DNA from: Stomoxys calcitrans
Lineage: Eukaryota; Arthropoda; Insecta; Diptera; Muscidae
Length of the DNA stretch: 64,000 nucleotides
Direction: 5' to 3'
Assembly: GCF_963082655.1 (NCBI RefSeq)
Contig: NC_081554.1
Coordinates: forward strand, 54,251,998 to 54,315,997
Position 1 is the first letter of the stretch. Every line of letters starts with the position of its first letter. Under the pieces are notes generated by a model. It was not told where the DNA came from, did no database searches, and saw only the letters and a program-made list of their open reading frames with translations. This document shows positions 21,346 through 33,008 of this stretch, in pieces. The position numbers were made by a program, and so were the translations under genes.

Positions 21346-22700
21346 TAATCCCGAATGTTCATTGTAGTCCCGAGTGGATGATTGGTAGATTGAATGAAGC
21401 TGATGGCGACCGGAGACATGCAGTATTCGTACTAAACTCCGGCCGCGGACCTCAGTCTGAACGAGTTGTATGCTACGGATTCAAGAAGTTGAATCTGAAG
21501 GTTTATGGAAGCGGTAGGGTTGTGGAAACAGGAGACCACTCATCTGTTGTTGCTGAACCCTTGTCTTAGCAACTATCCATGGATTGGAGGAGGCAAAAAA
21601 TCCCCCTGCCAAGATCAAAACAGAAGACTGACCGCGACAAGCCCTGTGTGATTGGTCATACGGTGGGATTGGGCTCAAGGTGTTCGCCAGCGAAGAAGTA
21701 AGGAACTCAAACTGTACTTCCATAGCTGCAGCTAGTGAAGCACCTATGGAGGAATCGTCCACACCGCAAGTGACCAGTGTCCTAAGGAAGAATGGTTGCA
21801 CTGCTTTCTCAATTGCCCCCGTGGATGCGTAAGGAAACACAACATGACAAAATCGAACGAATCTTGTGAGGATGAATTCTTGGCAGACTCACAAAACGAG
21901 GCTAACGAGGAAGGAACTCAAACTGTACTTCCATAGCTGCAGCTAGTGAAGCACCTATGGAGGAATCGTCCATACCGCAAGTGACCAGTGTCCTAAGGAA
22001 GAATGGTTCCACTGCTTTCACAACTGCCCCCGTGGATGCGTAAGGAAACACAACATGAGAAAATCGAACGAATCTTGTGAGGATGAATTCTTGGCAGACT
22101 CAGAAAACGAGGCTAACCTGTGGCAGAAATTCTGAATCCTCACTATATAAATCTCCACCACTGTAAGGTCGCTTCGGCGACACTTAAGGTCCTTCTAAAA
22201 GCAGGAGAATTTGGCGTGGTTTTTATTTGGGAACCATGAGTGTGCGGAGGAATCATTCATAGACTAAGAATTCCTGGACTAAAATTGATCAAGGGAACAT
22301 GTAATGGGAGACACAGAGCCTGGATCACGAGTGCGCTGAATAACTCGCTTGTCTCAGCATATCTTAGAGTCAAGCCACTGGTTGCTCTAAGTAAGTGCAA
22401 AAGAAAACTCTTGAACTGGGGGAAAGCCACAAGGGCATCACACGATTGGGACATCTAAATGGCTAAGCTAAGAAAATACAAAGGCGTGCTGAGAAAGGCT
22501 CAGACAAAAATTCTGGGTGGAATTCTACAGCTCTGTAGATATGCTGCCTCTAGGCCAAGAAAGATCCTATCGCCGAAACTTACAGCAGTGGGATATATTT
22601 TGAAGTCAGGGAATGTATGGACAATGTGTAATGAGGAAACACCAGAATAGCTTGTCACTGAAATGGTTTCAGGATAGGGAAAACTCTCGCCTGTAAGACG
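21346..22700 (+). mobile_element. LINE-B remnant, heavily deleted
   Basis: Plus-strand LINE related to 53880-56875. An ORF1-like part (about 21560-22120) is followed by TCTCCACCACTGTAAGGTCG and CGCTTCGGCGACACTTAAGG, the shared start of the EN region. A short EN piece (ACRGIxHRLRIPGLKLIKGT sense) jumps directly to the EN-RT linker (KATRASHDWDI...MAKLRKYKGVLRKAQTK). Most of EN and all of RT and RNase H are deleted. Confidence 0.75.
21700..22117 (+). repeat. 211-bp tandem duplication in LINE-B ORF1
   Basis: Two adjacent copies (anchors AAGGAACTCAAACTGTACTT at 21700 and 21911) that are almost identical. One frame reads SIAAASEAPMEESSTPQVTS and, near the end, KSNESCEDEFLADSENEAN, an acidic Ser-rich composition typical of LINE ORF1 N-termini. 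Because 211 is not a multiple of three, the duplication shifts the frame. Confidence 0.85.
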
Positions 22701-23229
22701 CTGCGACCACCTAAATGCTTATATGAATCCCTAATTGATAGGAGCTCTATTTACTCTCCTTCCTTGATGCCCCCATCCAGGCGAGAGTATTCCGTGTATA
22801 CATAAGTTTCTGGAGTAGGCTTGGTACCTGCAGCCCAAAGATTCCTTTTTAGAAAAATGACATCCAGCTCGTTAACAGAAAAAGACTCTCTTGGTAACTA
22901 ACTTATAGAAAACTAGGTAGTTGGGAACCCCCAGTCCAAAGGCGATCCTTGTTCCGTAATACCTAACATAAAGGTGAGGTGGAGGCCACCGTAGCGTAGA
23001 TGTTTGCATTTCTCTTAATTATCATACCGTTCCCCCTACACACAAAATTCGATGATTGTTTTCGTTGGGTCTGCCAAGGATGATTGCCTGTGAATGCGAG
23101 TAAGGGGGATTTCAGTTTCTATGATGCTACTCGCATCACAGATATGCAAACTACATCAGCAACATGGTAACATTAACGCCATCAACTAGGGAACCAAAAT
23201 AACTGTGTTGTACCCTATCCAAAGTAACC
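22701..23229. other. Unassigned DNA with a SINE-1 head scrap
   Basis: No gene. A 33-bp piece at 22984-23016 (GGTGGAGGCCACCGTAGCGT...) is the 5' tip of SINE-1. Confidence 0.5.
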
Positions 23230-23700
23230 GTTTAGTTAGTTTAGAAAATTTTGGGGCATTGGTGGACGGTGACTTGGGTGTACGGCGGGTCCCCAGACAC
23301 TTGGGGCCTAACTTTTGTATCAGATTCGCACTCTACTTGCAAATACCTATCATTTGATACCCATATTGTCCCAATCGATAAACAAGTCCGTTTCGGTGGG
23401 GAATGGGGTGGGGCGTCCCCCCAGTATGCTTGGTCCCAAGTTTTGTTTACAAAATCGTTTTATTGGGTTATCATAGCAACACAAAAAGAAATTCGCTTAA
23501 ATCGATGCACTAATTTCCAAGATATGAGACGTTATGGCAAGGGGGATGGACCTCCCCCTTTAAGTTATTTTTATCCGGGCCAATTTGTATATAAAAAAAA
23601 AAGATTTTTGGTTATCTTATGTTTACAAAACTTTTTCAAAATTGGAAAATTGGTTTCAATTCTTATAAAAATGTCCTTCAGCCTTGATGAAGGGTATTCA
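23230..23700 (-). repeat. 130-bp family repeat, single degenerate block
   Basis: Contains CATTTGATACCCATATTGTC and CCAATCG, the reverse complement of the unit repeated at 50290-50815 (GGGACAATATGGGTATCAAA). A C/G-rich stretch (GGTGGGGCGTCCCCCC) matches the C-rich part of that unit. Confidence 0.7.
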
Positions 23701-24621
23701 AAGTTCATTCCATAGCATCAATCATTCCATAGCATCCATCACACACACCTTACAGCGCCTTTTGCTCAGTTATTAGTGGGCAACACCTCCACCTTGGCTT
23801 TGGTCTACTTGCCTTGACATGCAAGGCAATTCCAGAACTCCATCAGCAGAGCGGCACGAGTTACCGGCGGCCAGTTGTTTGTTATGCCTCCAGTGCTGAT
23901 TATGATGGGATTTCATTGTTGTTATTGCATTCTGCTATTGGTAGTACACTTTAGCTTTGGTTGATTGCCTCATGTTGCTGACTTACCTTAATCCCAATGC
24001 CAAGATGAAGATACAATCAATGTTCCCTTTCCTTTTCTACCCTACTTCCCCTTGTTGAGTCTCTAACTCCTATTTGGAGTATTTCTTTACTTGTTTTTTT
24101 TTTTTTTTTTGGAGTCTGATTGCCCAAGCCATGTTGCATGCATGAGCTCTTCTGGTGGCATCATCGCTGCCATCCAGCCACCAAACAATGCTGAGAATGT
24201 TAAGCTTCTGGTTTATGCACGTTGTGGCTCATTCCAGAACTGTTGGCAGAGGAGTCGATTGCGCGTACCTATGCACAACTGCATGGGCAAATGTAATGCT
24301 AGGAATAAACATGCACTGCTGCTAACTGCTTGGAATGACGTGAATGCCACCAACTGCGGTGATTGTGCGTGGACATACATGTGTGGAGAACAGTATGCAA
24401 AGAAGATAATGGGGTGGGGCATAAAGTCGAAATAAATTTGAGATAACAGAGTTATAACGGGGGAATTATTTACAAACACCATCGATATGCTTAAATTAAA
24501 GACAGAAGGTTGATACAGTCGATAGTTCCTATAAGGAAAACGGCTAGAATTCTATCATTTCAATGAGTGCTGTACAATGCAAAATTTTTAGGGTCATTTT
24601 TTCTATTGGCTAGTCCAAGCG
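23701..24621. other. Unique non-coding DNA
   Basis: Single-copy DNA with a T tract at 24093-24111. A 114-codon frame at 24091-24435 starts in that T tract and shows no domain, so I leave it uncalled. TGTTGTTATTGCATTCTG-type text is common in fly introns. Confidence 0.5.
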
Positions 24622-25170
24622 AAAACAGGCCAACGTAGCCCAGACGTTAGCATGTCCGCCTGCGATGCTAAACGCTCAAATGCTGACGAGAACATCAACA
24701 AAATTTTTTTTACCGGCGACAAATGTGATGTACTATGCAGTTCAGCTGGCAACCCATCAGCTCCTGCTGCCTTATAGTTTTTCAGCCGGGAGCACTGCTA
24801 CTTTGACCTCGTTCTGCCTAGGTGGTACACATTCTATACTATCATCAGGGATTGGTTCTGTGGCGTAATCAGAGTGTTGATGATTTGGAAACATCAACAC
24901 ACTGCCTATATCAGTTACAAGATTTCCTTCTTTGTCTCTTCAGGAGGATGTACCTGTATCAAAGCTATCTATTTTATGTTAAATTCAAGAAGCCGTGTAA
25001 AAATTTCACCCCAAAGAGGTGGTGCACTGCGCCACGTCGTTCGGACTTGGCTATAAAAGAAGTCCCCTATTGTTGAGCATAAACATGAATCGGACAGCAC
25101 TCAGTGATATGTGATAAGTTTGCGCCTGTTGCTTAATGGAATGGACGTGGGAAAATTCTCAATTTGCATT
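24622..25170 (+). mobile_element. SINE-1, interrupted
   Basis: Head (GTAGCCCAGACGTTAGCATG) and first body part at 24622-24755. The second body part runs from about 24985 (CCAAAGAGGTGGTGCACTGC) to TTAATGGAATGGACGTGGG. About 230 bp of unrelated DNA lies between. A minus-strand SINE scrap is at 25228-25258. Confidence 0.8.
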
Positions 25171-25260
25171 TGCAGTACAAGCAACACATCTACTTTGAGA
25201 TTTTTATATCTTAAAAAAAGTAGTCAACACTAATGAGAGGATAACCATTGTTGAACGTTT

Positions 25261-26520
25261 CGTTGGGATTGTAAATGTCTCGACAGAAGTCTGAAGTCTC
25301 TTCAGGATTCTGAAGACTCTTCAGGATTCTGAAGACTCTTTAGGATTCTGAAGTCTCCTTAGGATTTTCAAATCTCCTCAGGATTCTGAAGTCTTTTTAG
25401 GATTAAGAAGTCTCTTCAGGATTCTAAAGTCCGTTTAGGATTCTGAAGTCTCTTCGGGATTCTGAAGTCTCTTCAGAATTCTAAATATTTTGTCAAGATT
25501 CCTAAGTCTCTTCAGGATTCTAAAGCCTCTTCAGGATTCTGAAGTCTCTTCAGCACTCTGAAGTCTCGTCAGGATTCTGAAGTCTCTTCAGAATTCTGAA
25601 GTCTGTTCAGAACTCTAAAGTCTCGTCAGGATTCTGAAGTCTCTTCAGGATTCTGAGTATCTCTTCAGGATTCTGAAGACCTCATCAAGATTCTGAAGAC
25701 TCTTCTGGATTCTCTCTCTCTCTTCAGGACTCTGAAGTCTCGTCAGGATTCTGAAGTCTCTTTAGGATTCTGAAGTCTCTTCAGGATTCTGAAGTCTCTC
25801 CAAGATTCTGAAGTCTCTTCAGGATTCTAAAGTCTCTTCAGGATTCTGAAGTCTCTTCAGGACTCCGAAGTATCGTCAGGATTTCGTTGGGATTGTAAAT
25901 GTCTCGACAGAAGTCTGAAGTCTCTTCAGGATTCTGAAGACTCTTCAGGATTCTGAAGACTCTTTAGGATTCTGAAGTCTCCTTAGGATTTTCAAATCTC
26001 CTCAGGATTCTGAAGTCTTTTTCGGATTAAGAAGTCTCTTCAGGATTCTAAAGTCCGTTTAGGATTCTGAAGTCTCTTCGGGATTCTGAAGTCTCTTCAG
26101 AATTCTAAATATTTCGTCAAGATACCTAAGTCTCTTCAGGATTCTAAAGCCTCTTCAGGATTCTGAAGTCTCTTCAGAAGTCTCTTCAGAATTCTGAATC
26201 GTCTTTAGGATTCTGAAGTCTCTTCAGGACTCTGAAGTCCCGTCAGGATTCTGAAGTCTCTTTAGGATTCTGAAGTCTCTTCAGGATTTCTTCAGGATTC
26301 TGAAGTCTCTTCAGGATTCTAAAGTCTCTTCAGGATTCTGAAGTTTTTGCAGGTCTCTGAAGTCTCGTCAGGATTATGAAATCTCTTCAGGATTCGGAAG
26401 TCTCTTGAGAATTCTGAAGTCTCTTCAGAATTCTGAAGTTTCTTCAGGATTCTGAAGTCTCTCCAAGATTCTGAAGACTCTTCAGGATTCTGAAGTCTCT
26501 TCGGGACTCTGAAGTTTCTA
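25261..26520. repeat. 19-bp minisatellite with 624-bp higher-order repeat
   Basis: About 66 copies of CTGAAGTCTCTTCAGGATT and variants. The core CTGAAG-TCT-CTTCAG is a perfect 6-bp inverted repeat with a 3-nt loop. Copy variants (CTAAAG, CTTTAG, CAGAATT, CGTCAGG) occur in the same order in two halves that both begin CGTTGGGATTGTAAATGTCT, at 25261 and 25885. The array is therefore organised as two 624-bp higher-order units, very similar for the first 300 bp or so and then diverging by indels. Confidence 0.95.
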
Positions 26521-27334
26521 ATTTTGCAGTCGTATACAAAAAATCCCGTCCCCTTATGACGACCCACCCTAATATTCCCATGCATTTGTTATCCACCATA
26601 TGGATATCCATTTTCTTACAAATCTTCATACATTGTTCACGAGTTGAATACACAGAATGCATGATATTCGCATATGCATTGCCATGCATTTACCGCACAC
26701 AAGCATCCTTCCATAAATTTTGTTTTATGCAAATCCCTTGGACTAGCTGATGATGTTGCATTGGCTCGTAACAAACACGTTTAAGACAATATATATGGCT
26801 AGTAGAGGATACAAGTGGATGTGAGCGTAGTGCCCTCATGTTTGGAAGCACACGTTGCAGGCGTTGGTGTTTGCGTCAATGGCAACCAGCCATAATAATT
26901 GCGGTAACACCATCAACATTTACCGCTTGCAACTGACATCGTCAGCAGAATATTAATAACCACCTAGGAGGGGAGAGAAAAATTGATATGGGCCTAAACA
27001 AAGTTTTGTAACTTATTGGTGCAATGTAAAGCTAAAAGAGGCAAATAGGAAAAACATATTTGAAGGATTTTACAAATTTTTGTGATTGATGGTAGGTAGG
27101 TGGAATAAGAGAAGGGTGAAGAGGCGATGGTATTCTGGTAGCTAAAACTCCGATTTCGTTTAAAGATTTCAACTACTGATAGCGTTAAAAAAACGCAAAC
27201 AATGGATAACGTTCGAGCAAAAGTGGAAATTTTTCTATAAGCGCATCTAAGAATGTATGTAGACTAGCATACGTCCGATCGCTTCACTGCCCCCGATGGT
27301 ATAACCGATGTCAAGCTGAAACTAAATCGCAATT
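26521..27334. other. Unique non-coding DNA
   Basis: Mixed-composition DNA without recognised repeat or gene. Short frames have no domain. It may be host intron. Confidence 0.5.
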
Positions 27335-28593
27335 TAGGTTGAAAAGGTCCACCATGGATCGCATTTGTCGAGTTCTATGCGCGGTATCTCTTTTTAGGCA
27401 AACAAAGAATATTGGATAAGAACTGTTATGCTATTAGAGCTTTATCAAGTTATAGTCCGATTCGGAGAATATTGAATGCGGAACATTGTAGAAGGCATTG
27501 CGTAAAATTTCAGTTCATTAAGCAAAATCGGGAGATCGGTGTGTGTGGGAGCTTTATCAAGCTATTGATCGATTCAGACCATACTAGACACGTATGTTGA
27601 AGGTCATGAGAGAAGCCGTTGTACAAAATTTCTGCCAAATCGGATGAGAAATGCGCACTCTAGAGACTCAAGAAGTCAAGACCCCAGATCGGTTTATATG
27701 ACAGTTATATCAGGTTATAGACCGATTTGAATCATACTTAGCACAGTTGTTGGATATGATAACAAAACACGTCGTGCAAAATTTCATTCCAATCGGATAA
27801 GAATTGCGCCCTATAGAAGCTCAAGAAGTCAAGACCCTATATCGGATTATATGACAGCTATATCAGGTTATGAACCGATTTGAACCATACTTGGCACAGT
27901 TGTTGGATATCATAACAAAATACTTCGTGCAAAAATTCATTCCAATCGGATAAGAATTGCGCACTCTAGAGGCTCAAGAAGTCAAGACCCCAGATCGGTT
28001 TATATGACAGCTATATCAGGTTATAGACCGATTTGTATCATACTTAGCACAGTTGTTGGATATGATAACAAAACACGTCGTGCAAAATTTCATTCCAATC
28101 GGATAATAATTGCGCACTCTAGAGACTCAAGAAGTCAAGACCCAAGATCGCTTTATATGACAGCTATATCAGGTTATAGACCGATTTGAATCATACTTAG
28201 CACAGTTGTTGGATATGATAACAAAACACGTCGTACAAAATTTCATTCCAATCGGATAAGAATTGCGCCCTATAGAAGCTCAAGAAGTCAAGACCCATGA
28301 TCGGTTTATATGGCAGCTATATCAAAACATGGACCGATTTGGCCCATTTAGAATACCAACCGACCTACACTAATTAGAAGTATTTGTGCAAAATTTCAAG
28401 CGGCTAGCTTTACTCCTTCGGTAGTTGGCGTGCTTTCGACAGACAGACGGACGGACGGACATGCCTAGATCGATATAAAATGTCGCGACGATCAAGAATA
28501 TATATACCTTATGGGGTCTCAGACGAATATTTCGAGTAGTTGCAAACAGAATGACGAAATTAGTATACCCCCCATCCTACGGTGGAGGGTATA
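27335..28593 (+). mobile_element. sat153-A carrier, five units
   Basis: Starts at a truncated terminus (GGTCCACCATGGATCGCATT) and ends CTACGGTGGAGGGTATAACA. Five units at exactly 153-bp spacing (27686, 27839, 27992, 28145 and 28298) are followed by the 3' region CAAGCGGCTAGCTTTACTCC, a short GACG run and the conserved tail. Structure matches 11265-13220 with four fewer units. Confidence 0.9.
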
Positions 28594-28810
28594 ACAATAT
28601 TTTGTTCTACAAAATTGAACAATGACTTGTACTTATTAGACCACTCAATGTCGAATTTGGTCCAAATCGGTCCATATTTCGATATGGCTGCTATGGGGGC
28701 ATAAATTATTCATTTTTCATCGGATTATGACAAATGGTGGTTTGCATATATACCTGAGGTGGTAGGTATCCAAAGTTCGGCACGGCCGAACTTAACGCTT
28801 TTTACCTGAT
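28594..28810. repeat. sat153-B terminal fragment
   Basis: A unit fragment (AAATCGGTCCATATTTCGAT) ends in GAGGTGGTAGGTATCCAAAG, then TTCGGCACGGCCGAACTTAA and CGCTTTTTAC. This is the inverse of the sat153-A start (AAAAGCGT...TAAGTTCGGCCGGGCCGAA), which links the A and B carriers by their termini. Confidence 0.75.
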
Positions 28811-30399
28811 TCTAATGGTGATTTCGATTCTGAAAAAAAATGTTACACTAATGTTGCACTTATACGGGACAACATTTTGGGAATGCTGCCTTATCCCTCT
28901 CATAGTTTTACACTTTTTACATTTTCAATCGAACATGTTAATATGCCCGTATATTGTAATTTCAACCAAATAATGCTGTAAAATGTAGCAATGCATCTAA
29001 TATGCCGTTAGCTAAATAAAACGCGATTACTTTTTCCTTTTTTTATGTATTTCTTTTTAATATTTTGCCAAACATTCTACAAATTGTTTTCTTCTTCTTC
29101 TTTTCAACCAAAATTTGCTTGAACGGTGGCATGCACATGAGATGATAGCAGCTGATTTAAAGTGCGGCATTCTCCATCCTAGCCTAGCCACGGTGTAGAA
29201 AATGCAGCATTTTTTCACTTTCAGTGGGCAACACCATTACAAACGAACATTTACCCGGTGGTGGGGTTACACTTTTTTGGAGAATCGAACACAAAATTTC
29301 GATCTCAGTGCAACATGTCGAAAAAATGCTGCACTTTTTTTCACAATCGAAATCACCATAAGCCTCTGCGTTCGCTCTGGTCAAATATGCACCAATTCGT
29401 ACCATGTGGTACTTTTTAGTACCTTAACGTATGAATGCCTTCTTATACCGTGCCTATGACTCAAGACCAACTTTCATGCAAAATTTCATGATTATAACTT
29501 TGGCCGTTTGCCCTGGGCGATGGTCAGTCAGTCACGCATCTCTTTTATATTTGTAGAGAAGATAGATTTTTATAAAAAAAATTCAATAAAATTAAATTTT
29601 TAAGGAAAATATAAAATCGACATCCTCTTCGACCGAACTGAAACAACACTTTCCCCATGTACCCTAAGGCACCACAGACCAAATCCACTCTCGTTCCCTT
29701 GGTAGCTTGGAATTAACTATCGCCAAGTTAAATAAGCGCCTCGTTAAAACGTTGAAATAAACACTTTAAGACTGGGACATTTTCCTAATTGCCGGTCACC
29801 TTACACACCAGCAGAGGTATGTTCATATGTGGCAAAAGTTAAACTTCAGCCGTTTGCTTTTGTGCCCATGAGGCAAAATAACTGCCTTAAGATTTTTGAA
29901 GACTTAAAACCACGCTTTTGGAAGTGAAGGGAGACATCACGTAATAGCGTACCCCACGACTGCACGGGAAGCATCATCAGAATGAATATTTGCTTGTGAG
30001 ATGCTTACGTACACCATACGGAGAACGTAAGTGTACGTGCTGTACACAAGAAACTTCGTATCGTCAATATGTAATTCCTTGTGTAGCAAACAGGCAAACA
30101 AATATGGTTGGTAGGTATGTTGGCTTATGCACATATACGACTACTTGCATATGTAATGAAGTAGGCTCGCGGTGCTGCAACAGCATGTATCTTGATGAGA
30201 AGGTGACTAATATTGAAATTAAGCTCACGAAATGAAGAGAACTACTTGCAAGTTGATTTCTCATATTTCAATTACATTGAATTGATCTTAAAAGTTTACC
30301 CAAGCATATTCCTTTAAGGAACCGAGGAGATTCAAGCTTCTCATATCAACAATTAGCTTACCATTGGTCCGCTTCGCTACCCCGTTTTAGAAGTACAAT
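28811..30399. other. Unique DNA with a GTACC-family 3' piece
   Basis: 28811-29195 is AT-rich and unassigned. A 13-bp inverted repeat (TGCAGCATTTTTT 29203-29215; complement 29321-29333) encloses about 105 bp. 29395-29590 (CGTACCATGTGGTACTTTTT, CTCAAGACCAACTTTCATGC, GTCAGTCAGTCACGCATCTC) matches the 3' end of the GTACC array near 32380-32580. 29600-30399 is unique. Confidence 0.55.
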
Positions 30400-32590
30400 T
30401 GTTTTAGTGTAAGACTTCCCAAAAAACCAGTAGTCTCTCAGTTTGGAAAACTATAAAGTCTTGTCCTTCCGTACAAAACAATAAATTTTTCACCAATTTG
30501 GTACAATTTTGTACTGTTTCATATGAATTACTACGAATTTCAGAAAAATCTTTTAGACGCCACATGACCACAGACCAGACCACATGATCCATCTGAACAG
30601 GAAGTACAAAATGGTACCAATTTCGGTACTAAACTGTACTAATAGATCATTTAGTCATCCATTATTTATTTCTTAGTTGTACCTGCATCCCAAATTTCGG
30701 ACATCTAGCTCCATCTGAACAGAAAGTACCAAATGGTACCAAAATGTACGAATTTTAAGTAGAACATTTAGTCACCTATCATATATTTCTTAGTTGTACC
30801 TACATGCCAAAATTTCTGACCTCTAGCTTCATCTATGAAGAAAGTACAAATTTGGTACCAAAATGTACTAATTTTAAATAAATCATATAATCATCCATCA
30901 TTGTTTTCTTAGTTGTACCTACATGCCAAAATTTCTGACCTCTAGCTTCATCTATAAAGAAAGTACATATTTTGGTACCAAAATGTACTAATTTTGAATA
31001 AATCATATAGTCATCCATCATTGTTTTCTTAGTTGTATCTACATGACAAATTTCTGACCTCTAGCTTCATCTATGAAGAAAGTACAAATTTTGGTACCAA
31101 AATGTACTAATTTTGAATAAATCATATAGTCATCCATCATTTATTTCTTAGTTGTACCTACATCCCAAAATTTGGGACCTCAATCTCTATACACAAAGAA
31201 AGTACCGAATAGTACCAATTTTGGTACCAAAATGTTAGAATTGGGAAAAAATCATTTAGTTTGTCATCGCATATTTCCAAGTTTCACCTACATCACAAAT
31301 TTCAGTCCTCTAGCTGCATCTGCATAGAAAGTACCAAATGGTACCGATATTCGTACCAAAATGTACGAATTGTAAAAAGATCATAGCCACCCATCATATT
31401 TTTCCAAGTTGTACCTGCATGCCAAATTTCGGATCTCTAGTTCCACCTGTAAAGAAAGTACTAAATGGATACCACATTGTACGAATTTTGAATGGATCAT
31501 TTAGTCAACCCATCAGATATTTCCTAGTTGTACCTACATGCCAAATGTCCGATTCCTAGCTCCATCTATAATGAAAGTACTAAATTGCACCAATTGCGGT
31601 ACTACATAAACGTTTCCTCCCATTACCAGTACAAGTTTCCCATTTTTTTTCTTTTTACCCTCATCCTTTTGCACCAGATGCCTTTGAAGTCATGCTTCAA
31701 AATTCTACTTCTATCCATCCGCCCTGTACAAAGTTCACCCATTTCTTATCTTTCTGGTACTTTTTTGGTACTTTAATGTAGAAATATCCAAAAAGTTTTA
31801 TAGTCACCCAATTATGGTTGTCAAACTGTACCAAAGTTCCATAACTCAGGGTTCTAGCTCAATTAACAAAGAAAGTACCAAAAATAGTACCAAAAATTGT
31901 ACCTAAATACCAAAATTGGGACTTCTAGATCAATCCGTAAAAAAGTATCGAAAAAGTACCAATTTCGGCACTAAACGTATTCTTCTCCCACTTCCGGTAC
32001 AATGTTCCATTTTTTTAACCTTAATTTTTTGAGACGGTGGAGGCCACCGTAGCGCAGAAATTAGCATGTCCGCCTATGACTCTGAAGGCCTGGCTTCGAA
32101 TCCTGGCGGGACGATCAGCAAAAAAATGTCAACGATGATTTTCCCCTCCTAATGTTGGCAACATTTGCGAGGTACTATGCCATAAAAAATTTCTCTCCAA
32201 AAAGGTGTGGCACGCAGTTTGGACTCGGCTATAAAAAGGAGGCCCCTTATCATTGAGTTCAAACTTGAATCGTACTGCACTCATCGATATGTGAGAAGTT
32301 TGCCCCTGTTCCTTAGTGGAACGTTCATGGGCTAAATTTGCAATTTGCAATTTCTCGAGACGCCAAAAATTCTGTTTAGTACCCATTTTCGTACTACGAG
32401 TATGTGGTATTATTTAGTACCTCAACATACGTATATCACAAAACCCGGCCTTATCTCGCACCTCCGACTCAGGACCAACATTTGTGCAAAATTTCAAAAT
32501 TCTACCTTTAGCCGTTTAGACTGGGCAGTGATCAGTCAGTCAATCACGCAACTCTTTTATATATGGAGAAGATTACTGCCCGCTTCAAGT
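30400..32590. repeat. GTACC array, about 119-bp units
   Basis: Tandem units anchored by CTTAGTTGTACCTACATGCC recur at about 30672, 30789, 30908, 31028 and 31147, then more degenerate at 31277, 31404 and 31523. Units contain the 16-bp palindrome ATTTTGGTACCAAAAT (30969-30984 and 31088-31103). The array decays into GTACC-rich DNA and closes with a non-repeated tail (32370-32590) that also occurs alone at 29395-29590, so the array looks like part of a mobile element. A SINE-1 interrupts it. Confidence 0.85.
32036..32352 (+). mobile_element. SINE-1 in the GTACC element
   Basis: Complete SINE with GGAGGCCACCGTAGCGCAG, B box GCTTCGAATCCTGG, CTCGGCTATAAAAAGGAGG and 3' end GCAATTTGCAATTT. GAGAC occurs on both sides but is too short to count as a proven target duplication. 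Confidence 0.9.
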
Positions 32591-32700
32591 TTTAGCTCAA
32601 TGAGAGGGGACCTCCTTTTGATTCCTTCTATTATTTCCTTCCGAGTCCGAACCAGCTACAGCGGACGACACCTTGGTAGAGTAGTTTTATATGTTTGAGA
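32591..32700 (-). mobile_element. SINE-1 body fragment
   Basis: TTTAGCTCAATGAGAGGGGA and CCGAGTCCGAACCAGC match the SINE-1 3' body on the minus strand. The head is missing. Confidence 0.65.
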
Positions 32701-32756
32701 ATGCTTACTTCTTCGGCACGGTGAACTCCAAGTGTTTCACCTTGGCAGATATGACA

Positions 32757-33008
32757 TAGGAGGCCACCGTAGCGCAAAGGTTAACATGTCCGCCTATGAC
32801 GCTGAACGCCTGGGTTCGAATCCTGACGAGAACATAAGAAAAAATGTTCAGCGTTGGTCATCCCCTCCAAGTAAAAACTTCTCCCCACAGAGGTGTCGCA
32901 CTGCAGCACGCTGTCCGGACTAGGCTATAAAAAGGAGGCCCCTTATCATTGAGCTTAAAGTTTGTATCGGACAGCACTCAGTGTTTTGTGAGAAGTTTGC
33001 CCCCGAAG
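32757..33008 (+). mobile_element. SINE-1 copy
   Basis: Head AGGAGGCCACCGTAGCGCAA, B box GGGTTCGAATCCTGA, a short deletion in the body, CTATAAAAAGGAGGCC and a 3' end TGTGAGAAGTTTGCCCC. Confidence 0.9.

Noticed and set aside
24091..24435. 114-codon plus-strand ORF
   Set aside because: It begins in a T tract, has no recognised motif and overlaps an opposite-strand frame of similar length.
32757..32830. tRNA genes at the SINE-1 heads (many positions)
   Set aside because: B boxes are clean, but the anticodon and acceptor stems do not form. Every case is followed by the SINE body, so they are SINE heads.
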